The notes below the pieces were generated by a model. That model ran no database searches. It saw only the letters and a program-made list of their open reading frames with translations, and had not been told where the DNA came from. The translations under genes were made by a program, and so were the position numbers. From contig NZ_LN908977.1 in assembly GCF_001486165.1 (NCBI RefSeq), positions 1,058,177-1,122,176 of the forward strand: 64,000 bases of DNA. The letters run 5' to 3'. The stretch comes from Bittarella massiliensis (ex Durand et al. 2017). GTDB lineage: Bacteria; Bacillota; Clostridia; Oscillospirales; Ruminococcaceae. Positions 9,065 through 17,229 of the stretch are shown here, piece by piece; positions within the stretch are counted from its first letter, which is position 1; every line of letters starts with the position of its first letter.

Positions 9065-9790
9065 TTACTCAGCGGCTTCCTCGGCCTCAGCGGCCTCTTC
9101 CATCTGCTCGCCCTGACGGCCTTCCAGGTAGGCGTTGGCCATGGCGCCGGAAATCAGTTTCACCGCGCGGATGGCGTCGTCGTTGCCGGGGATGATATAG
9201 TCGATGTCGTCGGGATCGCAGTTGGTGTCGACGATGGCGACGATGGGGATGTGCAGCTTCTTGGCCTCGGCCACGGCGATCTTCTCCTTGCGGGGATCGA
9301 CGATGAACAGGGCGCCGGGCAGCCGGTCCATTGTCTTGACGCCGCCCAGGAACTTCTCCAGCTTCTCGATTTCGAGGTTGAGCTTGGTGACCTCTTTCTT
9401 GGGCAGCAGGTCAAAGGTGCCGTCCTCTTTCATTTTATTGAGCTGGTACAGCCGGTCGATGCGCTTGCGGATGGTGCGGAAGTTGGTCAGCATGCCGCCC
9501 AGCCAACGGGCGTTGACATAGTGGCAGCCCGCGCGGGTGGCCTCGTCCTTCACAGACTCCTGGGCCTGCTTCTTGGTGCCGACAAACAGGACGGACTTGC
9601 CCTCTTCGGCGACACTGCGGACAAAGTTGTAGGCATCGTCGAGCTTTTTGACGGTCTTCTGCAGGTCGATGATGTAGATGCCGTTTCTCTCGGTGAAGAT
9701 GTAAGGAGCCATTTTGGGGTTCCATCTTCTGGTCTGGTGGCCGAAGTGAACGCCGGCCTCCAAAAGCTGTTTCATAGATACTACTGCCAT
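9065..9790 (-). CDS. rpsB: 30S ribosomal protein S2
   Basis: The 241-residue protein has the S2 N-terminus ([22 protein letters not shown]) and the internal [11 protein letters not shown] motif. It ends in an acidic Glu/Ala tail. S2 binds the 30S body late in assembly and contacts bS1 where that protein is present. The start is the ATG at 9790 with TAGGAGGAAAG upstream. Transcription starts from a near-consensus σA promoter ~110 bp upstream, leaving a leader of about 100 nt that could carry autoregulation. Confidence 0.98.
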   Translation of the reverse strand: MAVVSMKQLLEAGVHFGHQTRRWNPKMAPYIFTERNGIYIIDLQKTVKKLDDAYNFVRSVAEEGKSVLFVGTKKQAQESVKDEATRAGCHYVNARWLGGMLTNFRTIRKRIDRLYQLNKMKEDGTFDLLPKKEVTKLNLEIEKLEKFLGGVKTMDRLPGALFIVDPRKEKIAVAEAKKLHIPIVAIVDTNCDPDDIDYIIPGNDDAIRAVKLISGAMANAYLEGRQGEQMEEAAEAEEAAE

Positions 9791-9898
9791 GATTTCTTTC
9801 CTCCTAGGTTTTGTTTCCTCCGCCGGGTTTATGGCGCGGTCTCACGGGGTCGTTCCCCGCAACCTTCCGCACAGGCCCGGCGTGTGTTTTACCGGAGT

Positions 9899-9927
9899 AT
9901 TATAGCATACCCTCCGGCAGGTGACAA
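9899..9927 (-). promoter_or_regulatory. σA promoter for rpsB-tsf
   Basis: TTGTCA (9922-9927), a 17-bp spacer and a perfect TATAAT (9899-9904) read leftward toward rpsB. Confidence 0.88.
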
Positions 9928-9933
9928 GCCCAT

Positions 9934-10224
9934 CTAGCCAAAAAATTTGTCCAGAAGGGCCCCTTTTTTCTTGCGGATCTCGGGCTTTTCCAGGTAGTCC
10001 ACCAGCACGGTGTCCTTGCCGATGGTCTGGATCTCCTCCCACTTGATCACGATGTCGGGCTCCCGGCCCAACAGGCCGAAGAATTTCAGTTTGCCGAAGA
10101 GGACGATGGCGGTGATCTGGGCGCTCTCGCCGTCAAACTCCAGATCGCACACCTCGCCCAGTTTGACCCCGTCTTTAATGTTGACCACGTCCTTGTCTCG
10201 CAGATCGTAAAAACTGCTCACCAT
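9934..10224 (-). CDS. ylmC: YlmC/YmxH-family PRC-barrel sporulation-associated protein
   Basis: This 96-residue PRC-barrel protein (FYDLRDKDVVNIKDGVKLGEV...VKWEEIQTIGKDTVLV-type pattern) matches the YlmC/YmxH family. Members occur almost only in spore formers, and their molecular role is not settled. The ATG at 10224 has GAGGAGGAG just upstream; an 18-residue N-terminal extension is rejected. On the coding strand a CATACACT sequence (10279-10286) resembles the -10 of mother-cell σE promoters, but the matching -35 is not convincing. Confidence 0.85.
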   Translation of the reverse strand: MVSSFYDLRDKDVVNIKDGVKLGEVCDLEFDGESAQITAIVLFGKLKFFGLLGREPDIVIKWEEIQTIGKDTVLVDYLEKPEIRKKKGALLDKFFG

Positions 10225-10403
10225 CGCCGGTCTCCTCCTCCCCCGCGCAAACCGTCTCGGTGCGCGGTCTCTCCCCACAGTGTATGCCCCCCCGCGCCCG
10301 CTCTATTCGACAAAGCCCGTCCCCTTCCTGCAAAAAAGACAGCATCCGAGGTTGTCCGCGCGCTATGAACAGTTTTTGGGGGCCCTTTTTGGCGGGTGGG
10401 CAA

Positions 10404-10433
10404 TTGACTTTCCCGCGCCCTTTGCCCCATAAT
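10404..10433 (+). promoter_or_regulatory. σA-type promoter for sdaAB-sdaAA
   Basis: TTGACT (10404-10409), an 18-bp spacer and CATAAT (10428-10433) lie ~85 bp before sdaAB. Confidence 0.7.
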
Positions 10434-10516
10434 AAAGATGGTTTCCGGGCGCGGCGGGCGCCCCTTTTTTGCGGCGGGCGGACCGGCCCGCCAGACATGA
10501 GAAAGGCGGTATCTCT

Positions 10517-11188
10517 ATGAGTTCTTCCTCCTCCAGCCTCTTTGACGTGCTGGGGCCGGTGATGATCGGCCCCTCCAGCTCGCACACGGCGGGGGCCCTG
10601 CGCATCGGCCGGGCCGCCGGCATGCTCTGTCAGCACATCCGCAAGGCGGTGTTCTACCTGCACGGCTCCTTTGCCCAGACCTACAAGGGCCACGGCTCCG
10701 ACCGGGCCCTGGCCGCCGGTATCCTGGGGATGCAGACCTACGACCCCGACATCAAAAACGCCCTGGACATCTGCGAGAGCCGGGGGATCGCCGTGGAATT
10801 CGTCCCCACCGACCTGGGCGAGGTTCACCCCAATACCGTCAAGGTCGTCCTCACCGACGACCAGGGGGTGGAGCACAGTCTCACCGGCTGTTCGGTGGGC
10901 GGCGGCGAGGTGCGGATCGTGGACATCGGCGGCTTTGCCACCAGCATCTCGGGCGAGTACGCGGCCATCGTCACCAAGCACCAGGACAAGGTGGGGGTCA
11001 TCAAAAACGTGGTCTCGGCCATCTCCGACGCGGGGATCAACATCGTCTCCATCAACCTCTCCCGCAGCCAGAAGGGCAAGCTGGCCACCGCCATCATCGA
11101 GGTGGACAGCCCGGTGGACGAAGAGATCATCCAGCGCATCCGCGCCATCGACAAGATGGTGGACGTGCTGGCCATCAAGAGTTTTTAA
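10517..11188 (+). CDS. sdaAB: L-serine ammonia-lyase, iron-sulfur-dependent, β subunit
   Basis: SdaAB is the β subunit of the two-piece [4Fe-4S] serine dehydratase that turns L-serine into pyruvate and ammonia. Its 223 residues contain the opening VLGPVMIGPSSSHTAGALRIG and the GSDRALAAG loop of the SDH-β domain. A C-terminal ACT domain starts near residue 150 (KVGVIKNVVSAISDAGINIV). The ATG at 10517 follows GAAAGGCGG. The α subunit begins 15 bp later, so the two are an operon. Confidence 0.96.
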   Translation: MSSSSSSLFDVLGPVMIGPSSSHTAGALRIGRAAGMLCQHIRKAVFYLHGSFAQTYKGHGSDRALAAGILGMQTYDPDIKNALDICESRGIAVEFVPTDLGEVHPNTVKVVLTDDQGVEHSLTGCSVGGGEVRIVDIGGFATSISGEYAAIVTKHQDKVGVIKNVVSAISDAGINIVSINLSRSQKGKLATAIIEVDSPVDEEIIQRIRAIDKMVDVLAIKSF

Positions 11189-11203
11189 GGGAGGGCGCGA
11201 GCG

Positions 11204-12076
11204 ATGTTCAAATACGGCTTTGAATTGGCCGACCACTGCCAGAAAAATGACCTGCGCATCTGCGACGTGGCCGTCAGCCACGAGATGCAGGTGGGCGAGT
11301 GCAGCCGGGAAGAGGTCTTCAAGCGGCTGAAAAAGCGGCGCAACGTCATGTACTCCGCCTGCCACTCCACCCTGCACAACCCCGTGCCCTCGGTCAGCGG
11401 GCTCACCGGGGGGGACGCCAGCCGTCTCTACCGGTACAGCGGCGAGGGCTCCCCCCTGAGCGGGGACACGGTGGCCCGGGCCATGAGTTACGCCCTCTCC
11501 TGCTTTGAGGTCAACACCTCCATGGGCCCCATCGTGGCCTGCCCCACCGCCGGCAGCTGCGGCATCGTCCCCGGCGCCCTCTTCGCCGCCGCCGAGACGC
11601 TGGACGCGAGCGAGGAGGCCCTGCTGGAGAGCTTTGCCACCGCCGCCTACATCGGGATGATCATCTCCAAAAACGCCACCGTCTCGGGGGCCGAGGGGGG
11701 CTGCCAGGCCGAGTGCGGCTCCGCCTCCGCCATGGCGGCCGCCGCCCTTGCCGAGATGCAGGGCGGCAGCCCCCAGCAGTGCCTGGACGCAGCGGCCATC
11801 GCCCTGAAAAACGTGATGGGCCTGGTCTGCGACCCGGTGGCCGGCCTGGTGGAGATCCCCTGCGCCAAGCGCAACGCCTCGGGGGTGGCAAACGCCCTCC
11901 TCTCGGCCGACCTGGTGATGGCGGGGATCCGCTCCATGATCCCCTTTGACGAGGTGGTCAGCGCCATGTACAAGGTGGGGCGGATGCTCCCCGAGGCCCT
12001 GCGGGAGACCGCCAAGGGCGGCGTCGCCACCACCCCCACCGGCCTGCGCTACAAAAAGCAGGTGTTCGGGGAGTAG
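11204..12076 (+). CDS. sdaAA: L-serine ammonia-lyase, iron-sulfur-dependent, α subunit
   Basis: SdaAA (290 residues) is the catalytic subunit carrying the Fe-S cluster. The family-conserved cysteines are visible in CPTAGSCGIVPGAL, GCQAECGSASAMAA and DPVAGLVEIPCAKRN, consistent with the labile cluster that binds serine. It starts at ATG 11204 with GGGAGGGCG upstream and follows sdaAB directly. Serine use as a carbon and energy source is common in amino-acid-fermenting Clostridia. A terminator-like hairpin follows the stop. Confidence 0.96.
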   Translation: MFKYGFELADHCQKNDLRICDVAVSHEMQVGECSREEVFKRLKKRRNVMYSACHSTLHNPVPSVSGLTGGDASRLYRYSGEGSPLSGDTVARAMSYALSCFEVNTSMGPIVACPTAGSCGIVPGALFAAAETLDASEEALLESFATAAYIGMIISKNATVSGAEGGCQAECGSASAMAAAALAEMQGGSPQQCLDAAAIALKNVMGLVCDPVAGLVEIPCAKRNASGVANALLSADLVMAGIRSMIPFDEVVSAMYKVGRMLPEALRETAKGGVATTPTGLRYKKQVFGE

Positions 12077-12089
12077 GCCAATCAAAAAG

Positions 12090-12124
12090 CGGGGACCCGA
12101 CGAGGGGTTCCCCGGGCCTTTTTG
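12090..12124 (+). terminator. Terminator after sdaAA
   Basis: GGGGACCC pairs imperfectly with GGGGTTCCCC, ahead of a CCTTTTT tail. Confidence 0.6.
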
Positions 12125-12187
12125 CAAGCCCCCCTTTTGTCCGCTTGCGCCCAGGGGGGCACCGCCGCACGAGAGGAGGGGGATCGC

Positions 12188-13135
12188 TTGAGAGAACGCT
12201 CGTCCGCTGCCCGCACCGTCGCCGGCACCGCCCTGACCGCTCTGCGGAGAAACGGGCTTTCCCTGCTGCTGTTCGAGCTGGCCTACAAATTTCTCTTCTC
12301 CGCCGTGATGGACGGGGCCCAGGACCTCCTGGCCCTGGCCATGGAGCGGTGCGGCCTGTCCTACCTGACCCCCGCCACTGCCGTCACCCTGCTGCGGGAC
12401 CCGCTGTCGGTGGCCCTGATCCTGCTCTTTATCTGCCTGCTCTTCTACTCCGTGCTGGTTGAGATAACGGCCCTGATCCTCTGCTGTCAGCGCGGCTTGC
12501 AGGGGGAGCGGGTGGGGCCCTTTGCCCTGCTGCGGGCGGCGCTGGCCCGGGCCACCCGGCTGCTGCGGCCCCGAAACGCCCCCCTCCTCTTTTTGCTGTT
12601 GGTGCTGGTCCCCGTGGTGGCCCCCACCTTCACCTCGACTGCGCTGCGCAACTTCCAGATCCCCTCCTTTATCCTCGACTTCATCCGCGGACGGACCGCC
12701 CTCTACCTGCTCTACCTGGGGCTTTTGGCCCTGCTGTGCTGGCTGCTCTTGCGCTGGCTCCTGGTGCTGCCGGAGATGGTGCTCACCGGCCGTTCCTTTC
12801 GGGAGGCGCGGGTCCGCAGTTGCGCCCTGTTGGCGGGGCGCAAGGGCCGGGTGTTGGGGGCGGGCCTCCTCTGGGGGGCGGCCGTCCTGCTGCTGGCTGG
12901 GCTCTGCTATCTGGGGAGCACCCTGGTGCTGTTGGGGGACGTGAAGCTCCTGCACCAGGGCTCCCTGTCCACCTTCTGGTACCAGTTTCTCCGCCTGGAC
13001 GCCTCGCTGCGCACCCTCTTTGCCATCGGCGGGGCAGCCTGTTCCTCTGCCCTGGTGACGGCCCTTCGCACCCGGCTGCTGGGGGAGGTCCCCGCCCCCC
13101 CCCCCCCCCCCCCCCCTCCGCTCCCCCCCATGTAG
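12188..13135 (+). CDS. Membrane domain of a glycerophosphodiester phosphodiesterase (5' part of a broken gene)
   Basis: A 315-residue, strongly hydrophobic polytopic protein begins at TTG 12188 (GAGGAGGGGGATCGC upstream). Its size and pattern match the GPDPase_memb domain that precedes the catalytic domain in membrane-anchored glycerophosphodiesterases. After about residue 300 it enters a run of 22 cytosines (13095-13116), read as a proline tract, and stops at TAG 13133-13135. The catalytic half lies downstream in the same frame and is open from 13136 onward. The gene therefore appears interrupted by a single in-frame stop in a low-complexity linker. It could be a true mutation or a consensus error at the homopolymer. 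Confidence 0.75.
   Translation: MRERSSAARTVAGTALTALRRNGLSLLLFELAYKFLFSAVMDGAQDLLALAMERCGLSYLTPATAVTLLRDPLSVALILLFICLLFYSVLVEITALILCCQRGLQGERVGPFALLRAALARATRLLRPRNAPLLFLLLVLVPVVAPTFTSTALRNFQIPSFILDFIRGRTALYLLYLGLLALLCWLLLRWLLVLPEMVLTGRSFREARVRSCALLAGRKGRVLGAGLLWGAAVLLLAGLCYLGSTLVLLGDVKLLHQGSLSTFWYQFLRLDASLRTLFAIGGAACSSALVTALRTRLLGEVPAPPPPPPPPLPPM
13095..13116 (+). repeat. C22 homopolymer tract
   Basis: Twenty-two consecutive C bases lie inside a coding region. Tracts like this slip during replication and are error-prone in sequencing and assembly. Confidence 0.95.
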
Positions 13136-13357
13136 TCTATCCACCCCAAGGCGACTGCCCACACCAACACCGCCGCGAAGGCCGACGCACCCCGCACACC
13201 CCACCAACATCGCCAAAGCTCCGACACGGAACAACGGCGCGGCGGCGAAGAGGGAAAGTGCAGGGGGTGGGCGGCACGAACAACACAAATAACACAAACT
13301 GATCACGCCCGCGCGGCCGGCGCTCTGGCCCTCGGCTACCTGCTGCTCATCTTTCAC

Positions 13358-14164
13358 GTGGAGAGCACCGTCAACCTCTGGCGCGACCCCCTGGCCCCCG
13401 CCCCGGTGCAGGTGGTCGCCCACCGGGCCGGCGCCCTCTATGCGCCGGAAAACACCCTCGCTGCCCTGGACCAGGCCATTGAGAGCGGAGCCAACGCAGC
13501 GGAAATCGACGTGCAGCAGACTGCCGACGGGGCGCTGATCGTCCTGCACGACACCAATTTCAAGCGGGTCGCCGGGGTGGACAGGAACACCTGGGAAGTC
13601 ACCTTGGAGGAGGTGCGCAGCTACGACGCGGGCAGCGCCTTCTCGGAAGACTTTGCCGGGGAGGGCGTCCCCACCCTGGAGGAGATGCTCCAGCGCGCAG
13701 ACGGGAAGATCGGCCTGATGATCGAACTGAAGTCCACCGGCCACGAGCGGGGGCTGGAGAGGGCCGCCGTAGACCTGCTCCGTCAATACGACGCCGTCAA
13801 AAGCTGCACCATCGCCTCGATGGACTACTCCATCCTCGAGCGGGTAAAGGCGTACGACGAGCGGGTCCAGACCGTCTACATCCTCCCTGCCGCCTACGGC
13901 GATCTGGCGGAGATGACAGCCGCCGACGCCTTCAGCGTGGAGGCCACCTTTGTGACCGGCATGCTCTCCGCCACCCTGCAATACGCCCAAAAGCCCCTCT
14001 ACGCCTGGACGGTCAATGACAGCGGCGAGATCGACCGCCTCTTGGACCTGGAAATCAGCGGGGTGATCACCGACGACCCCTACCTGGCCCGCTACACCAT
14101 TGCCGCCGGCGGCCGCTCCTGGTGGGTCAGCGCCTTGGCCGAGCGATTTCTCGACGGCGGCTGA
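13358..14164 (+). CDS. Glycerophosphodiester phosphodiesterase catalytic domain (3' part of a broken gene)
   Basis: The frame carries a full GDPD TIM-barrel that cleaves glycerophosphodiesters to glycerol-3-phosphate and an alcohol. The catalytic HRAG...APENT motif, the EIDVQQT metal-binding element and the VLHDTNFKRV general-acid/base histidine are all present, and the domain ends near GVITDDP. A transmembrane helix (ALALGYLLLIF, about 13320-13355) lies immediately upstream in the same frame, so the parent protein was anchored with the catalytic domain after the last helix. GTG 13358 is only the first convenient start; no good ribosome binding site precedes it. Without readthrough or repair this part may not be made. 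Confidence 0.8.
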   Translation: MESTVNLWRDPLAPAPVQVVAHRAGALYAPENTLAALDQAIESGANAAEIDVQQTADGALIVLHDTNFKRVAGVDRNTWEVTLEEVRSYDAGSAFSEDFAGEGVPTLEEMLQRADGKIGLMIELKSTGHERGLERAAVDLLRQYDAVKSCTIASMDYSILERVKAYDERVQTVYILPAAYGDLAEMTAADAFSVEATFVTGMLSATLQYAQKPLYAWTVNDSGEIDRLLDLEISGVITDDPYLARYTIAAGGRSWWVSALAERFLDGG

Positions 14165-14178
14165 CCGCCCGCCCCCTA

Positions 14179-14233
14179 GCCACAGCGGCCCCGCTTTTAT
14201 ATTGACAAAAAGCGGGGCCGCTGTGGCGTTTTC
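14179..14233 (+). terminator. Strong terminator
   Basis: The arms GCCACAGCGGCCCCGCTTTT and their exact complement enclose an 8-base loop, followed by GTTTTCC. Confidence 0.85.
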
Positions 14234-14322
14234 CACCCTGTCAACCTTTCCCAACCCGCCCCGGCGCATGGGGGCGGGTTTGCGGGCCCATACTGTCACT
14301 GTACGTAAAGAGAAAAGGGCGT

Positions 14323-15105
14323 GTGGGCATTTTGTACAGTGGCAAAGTGGAAATCTGCGGGGTCAACACCGCGCAGTTAAAGGTCCTCAAGGAGGCGGAA
14401 AACCAAGAGCTGATCCGCCGCTATCGGGAGAGCGGCTCTCGATCGGCCCGGGAACAGTTGATTTCCGGCAACCTGCGGCTGGTGCTCAGCGTCATCAAGC
14501 GCTTCTCCAGCCGGGGGGAAAACCTGGACGACCTCTTTCAGGTGGGCTGCATCGGGCTGATCAAGGCCATCGACAACTTCGACACCAGCCATCAGGTGCG
14601 CTTTTCCACCTATGCGGTGCCGATGATCATCGGCGAGATCCGCCGCTACCTGCGGGACAACAACCCCATTCGGGTCTCCCGCTCACTTCGGGATGTGGCC
14701 TACAAGGCCATGAAGGCCAAGGAGGCCTTTATCGCGGAACACCGGCGGGAGCCCACCACCACCGAGTTGGCGGCCGCCCTGGGGATGGAGGTCAGCGACG
14801 TGGTCATCGCCCTGGAGGCCATCGTCGACCCGGTCTCCCTCTACGAGCCCATGTATCAGGACGGGGGGGACATGCTCTTCGTCATCGACCAGGTGGGCGA
14901 TTACAGCGACGCCACCGACTGGCAGAGCGAGATCTCGATGCGCTCGGCCATTCAGGCCCTGAGCGAGCGGGAGAAGAAAATCATCTCGCTGCGGTTTTTG
15001 GGGGGCAAGACCCAGATGGAGGTGGCCGAGGAGATCGGCATCTCCCAGGCGCAGATCTCGCGTCTGGAAAAGGCCGCCCTGGAAAAAATCAAAAAAGAAT
15101 TGTAG
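14323..15105 (+). CDS. sigG: Sporulation sigma factor σG
   Basis: σG directs late forespore-specific transcription. The 260-residue protein has the σG signature VEICGV near its N-terminus. It also has region 2 (GNLRLVLSVIKRFSS, LFQVGCIGLIKAIDNFD, FSTYAVPMIIGEIRRYLRD), region 3 (NPIRVSRSLRDVAYKA) and region 4 (GGKTQMEVAEEIGISQAQISRLEK). These fit σG better than σF, especially the VEICGV start. The start is GTG 14323 or, nine bases later, TTG 14332; neither has a strong ribosome binding site. Unlike many Clostridia, no spoIIGA-sigE pair is next to it. A terminator follows. Confidence 0.95.
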   Translation: MGILYSGKVEICGVNTAQLKVLKEAENQELIRRYRESGSRSAREQLISGNLRLVLSVIKRFSSRGENLDDLFQVGCIGLIKAIDNFDTSHQVRFSTYAVPMIIGEIRRYLRDNNPIRVSRSLRDVAYKAMKAKEAFIAEHRREPTTTELAAALGMEVSDVVIALEAIVDPVSLYEPMYQDGGDMLFVIDQVGDYSDATDWQSEISMRSAIQALSEREKKIISLRFLGGKTQMEVAEEIGISQAQISRLEKAALEKIKKEL

Positions 15106-15118
15106 GGACACGGACCGC

Positions 15119-15158
15119 AAAGGGGCGGGGAAGCTGTTGGCTTCCCCGCCCCTTTTTC
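15119..15158. terminator. Terminator after sigG
   Basis: GGGGCGGGGAAGC pairs with GCTTCCCCGCCCC before TTTTT. Confidence 0.88.
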
Positions 15159-15177
15159 TGGTTCACATCCGGCCTCA

Positions 15178-15666
15178 TCAGCGGCCCCGGGTGGCGCGGC
15201 GGCTCTTCTTGCGGGCAATGTGGGCGTAACTGCCCAAAAAGCAGAGGAGTGCTCCGCTCTGCACCAGCGGGAGAAAGAGGGCCCGCCAGCCGCCCGCTCC
15301 CAAAGGCAGGAGGGCGCAGCCCCCCAGCAGGCAGAAGGCCGCCCCCATCCCCTGTAGCCAGCGGTGGGCACGGGGGTGCCCCGCCAGCACCAGCAGGGAA
15401 AAGAGGAGGTATCCCCCCAGCGCCAGGGCCCCCAGTATCGCCGGCGCCCCGGCCAAGAGGCCGCCCAGGGCCGACCCCTCTCCCCAGGTGGCGGCCAGCC
15501 CCTCCGTCCAGCGGCAGAGAGCCCCTTCCCCGGCGCAGAAGAGCAGCCAAAGGGCCGCGATATAGAGGACTGAAAGGGCGGCAAAAGCAGGCCCCACCCG
15601 CCGTTTGGGGGCGGCCTTTTGGGGCTGTGCCCCCCGCCGGGGCATCCGGTAAATCAACTGCTGCAC
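15178..15666 (-). CDS. Four-helix membrane protein of unknown function
   Basis: This 162-residue protein has a basic N-terminus and four predicted membrane segments (about residues 25-48, 68-96, 105-122 and 130-150), ending in a basic ARKKSRRATRGR tail. It starts at GTG 15666, preceded by GGGGGAGAGCGG, 16 bp after the ThrE-type gene, so it is probably the third gene of that operon. I do not recognise a family. Competing reading frames here lack both a ribosome binding site and hydrophobic periodicity. It may be an accessory to the exporter, but that is inference from position only. Confidence 0.55.
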   Translation of the reverse strand: MQQLIYRMPRRGAQPQKAAPKRRVGPAFAALSVLYIAALWLLFCAGEGALCRWTEGLAATWGEGSALGGLLAGAPAILGALALGGYLLFSLLVLAGHPRAHRWLQGMGAAFCLLGGCALLPLGAGGWRALFLPLVQSGALLCFLGSYAHIARKKSRRATRGR

Positions 15667-15682
15667 CCGCTCTCCCCCCTCT

Positions 15683-16156
15683 CTAGCGGGACTGGGCCGG
15701 CCGGCCCCGCCTCCGCCGCCACCCCCGCCAAAACGAGGTGGTCAGCCGCGCCACCGAGGAGACCAGGGCGATGCCCGCCACAATGGCCCCGGCGATCTTG
15801 CAGGTCTCCAGCCCGGTCTGCAAAAAGCGGGCGGTGTCCCCCGCCATCCCGTACTCCATGGTGTAGTAGATTTTGCTGCCCGGCACCAGGGGGAGGAAGG
15901 AGACCACCAGATAGATGGTCACCGGCGACTTGTGCAGCCGCGCCATCCCCTCGGAATAGAGGGCGATGGCCACCGTGGCCACAAAGTAGCAGAGGGTGTC
16001 GTCCATCCCCGCCCCGGTGCACAACAGGTAGACAAACCAGCTCAAAGTGGCCCCCAGGGCCGCCAAGACGAGGTTTTTCCCCCGCAGGTTGAAAATCACC
16101 CCAAAGCCCAAACAGGCGATGAAGACGTACAGGCACTGCAGATAGCTCCCGTTCAC
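15683..16156 (-). CDS. Threonine/serine exporter family, small subunit (ThrE_2)
   Basis: This 157-residue, four-to-five-helix protein has the PLVPGSKIYYTMEYGMAGD loop of the ThrE_2 half-transporter. In this family two genes together correspond to full-length ThrE, which exports threonine and serine. The ATG at 16156 overlaps the stop of the upstream partner by 4 bp (ATGA), so translation is probably coupled. With a serine dehydratase operon a few kb away, serine handling looks important, though no direct link is shown. Confidence 0.88.
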   Translation of the reverse strand: MNGSYLQCLYVFIACLGFGVIFNLRGKNLVLAALGATLSWFVYLLCTGAGMDDTLCYFVATVAIALYSEGMARLHKSPVTIYLVVSFLPLVPGSKIYYTMEYGMAGDTARFLQTGLETCKIAGAIVAGIALVSSVARLTTSFWRGWRRRRGRPAQSR

Positions 16157-16938
16157 GCCGCCACCCCCAATAGAGGCCGCAATACGGCCAGCGAGACCGA
16201 GACCCCCACCGCGATCCCCGCCCCGATGAGGATGGCCTCGGTCAACTTGATCATCCCGGCGATGCAGTCGCCGGCCATGAAATCGCGCATGGCGTTGGTG
16301 AACACGATCCCCGGCACCAGGGTCATGAGCATCCCGATGATGATGGCGTCCGGGTGCAGGGCGGGAAAGGCCAGGGCCAACAGGTGGGCCGAGGCGGCCC
16401 CGAAGAGGGCGCAGACCAGGTTGCTGAAAAAGGCGTTGCCCCGCAGCCGCCGCATCCCCTCGGCCAGGAGTTTGAGCGGCGCCCCCACGAGGAAGGCGCA
16501 GGCCGCATCCCAGGGCGAGCCGCCGAAAAAGAGGGCAAAGGCGCAGGCCGCCACCCCGTAACTCACCACCTGCCAGAGCAGGGGGTAGGTGGGGCGGGCC
16601 CGCAGCTCGTCCAGCTCCCGCCGGATCTCGGCGCAGCCGGGCCGGTCGCGGCAGATGCGGCGGCAGAGGGCGTTCAGCCGGTCCACCTTGTCCAGGTCGG
16701 TGGCCCGGTCAAAGATCCGCTTGCTCTGGGTGTGGGCGCTGCCGTCCGCCAGCCGCAGGGTGAGAATGACGTGGGAGGGGATGGCAAACACATCGGCCCC
16801 CGCCAAACCGTAGGCCGCGCCGATGTACTGAAGCGACTCCTCCACCCGATAGACCTCGGCCCCGTAGGCCAATAGGCCGCCGGATATTTCCAACAGCAGC
16901 TCTGTGAACTGGGGCATCTCCCCCTCGGTCAACTGCAT
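16153..16938 (-). CDS. Threonine/serine exporter family, large subunit (DUF1212/ThrE)
   Basis: The first ~110 residues are soluble (GGLLAYGAEVYRVEESLQ, FAIPSHVILTL), the hallmark of the DUF1212 ThrE N-terminal domain. Five membrane helices follow, with TLVPGIVFTNAMRDFMAGD in the conserved loop. The 261-residue protein starts at ATG 16938 after GGGGGAGAGC. It pairs with the small subunit encoded by the next, overlapping gene to form an amino-acid exporter. Confidence 0.88.
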   Translation of the reverse strand: MQLTEGEMPQFTELLLEISGGLLAYGAEVYRVEESLQYIGAAYGLAGADVFAIPSHVILTLRLADGSAHTQSKRIFDRATDLDKVDRLNALCRRICRDRPGCAEIRRELDELRARPTYPLLWQVVSYGVAACAFALFFGGSPWDAACAFLVGAPLKLLAEGMRRLRGNAFFSNLVCALFGAASAHLLALAFPALHPDAIIIGMLMTLVPGIVFTNAMRDFMAGDCIAGMIKLTEAILIGAGIAVGVSVSLAVLRPLLGVAA

Positions 16939-17136
16939 GTGCTCTCCCCCTTGCCGCGCCTGCGCGCACCATCTGAACACTGGTTATACCATATTTTTGG
17001 CAGACAAGCAAGAAAAATGACGCGCCCCTTCTCTGCCGTGCCCCGCCCCTGTGGGAAACGGCGACAAAGCCCCCCGCCCGATTTTGTGAAAACCCCACAA
17101 AGCCCCTCTTTGACCGGCCGCAACCGGGTATTTTCG

Positions 17137-17165
17137 TTGCCTTTTGGGAAAAATTGCCCTATACT
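17137..17165 (+). promoter_or_regulatory. σA promoter for pfk
   Basis: TTGCCT (17137-17142), a 17-bp spacer and TATACT (17160-17165) sit 64 bp before the pfk start. Confidence 0.75.
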
Positions 17166-17229
17166 GGACTTACAGTAAACTGCGCCCGGCGGGCCGGGAG
17201 AGCCGGGCGGACGGAAAGGGGCAAGGAAC

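Noticed and set aside
14198-14210. TTGACA within the loop of the terminator at 14179-14233, as a sigG promoter
   Set aside because: No -10 at proper spacing; the hexamer lies in a perfect hairpin and is more likely coincidental.
10175-14299. A 1374-codon open frame on the minus strand antisense to sdaAB, sdaAA and the phosphodiesterase genes
   Set aside because: It is an artefact of high third-position GC: repetitive Gly/His/Val composition, no ribosome binding site, and it covers well-identified genes on the other strand.
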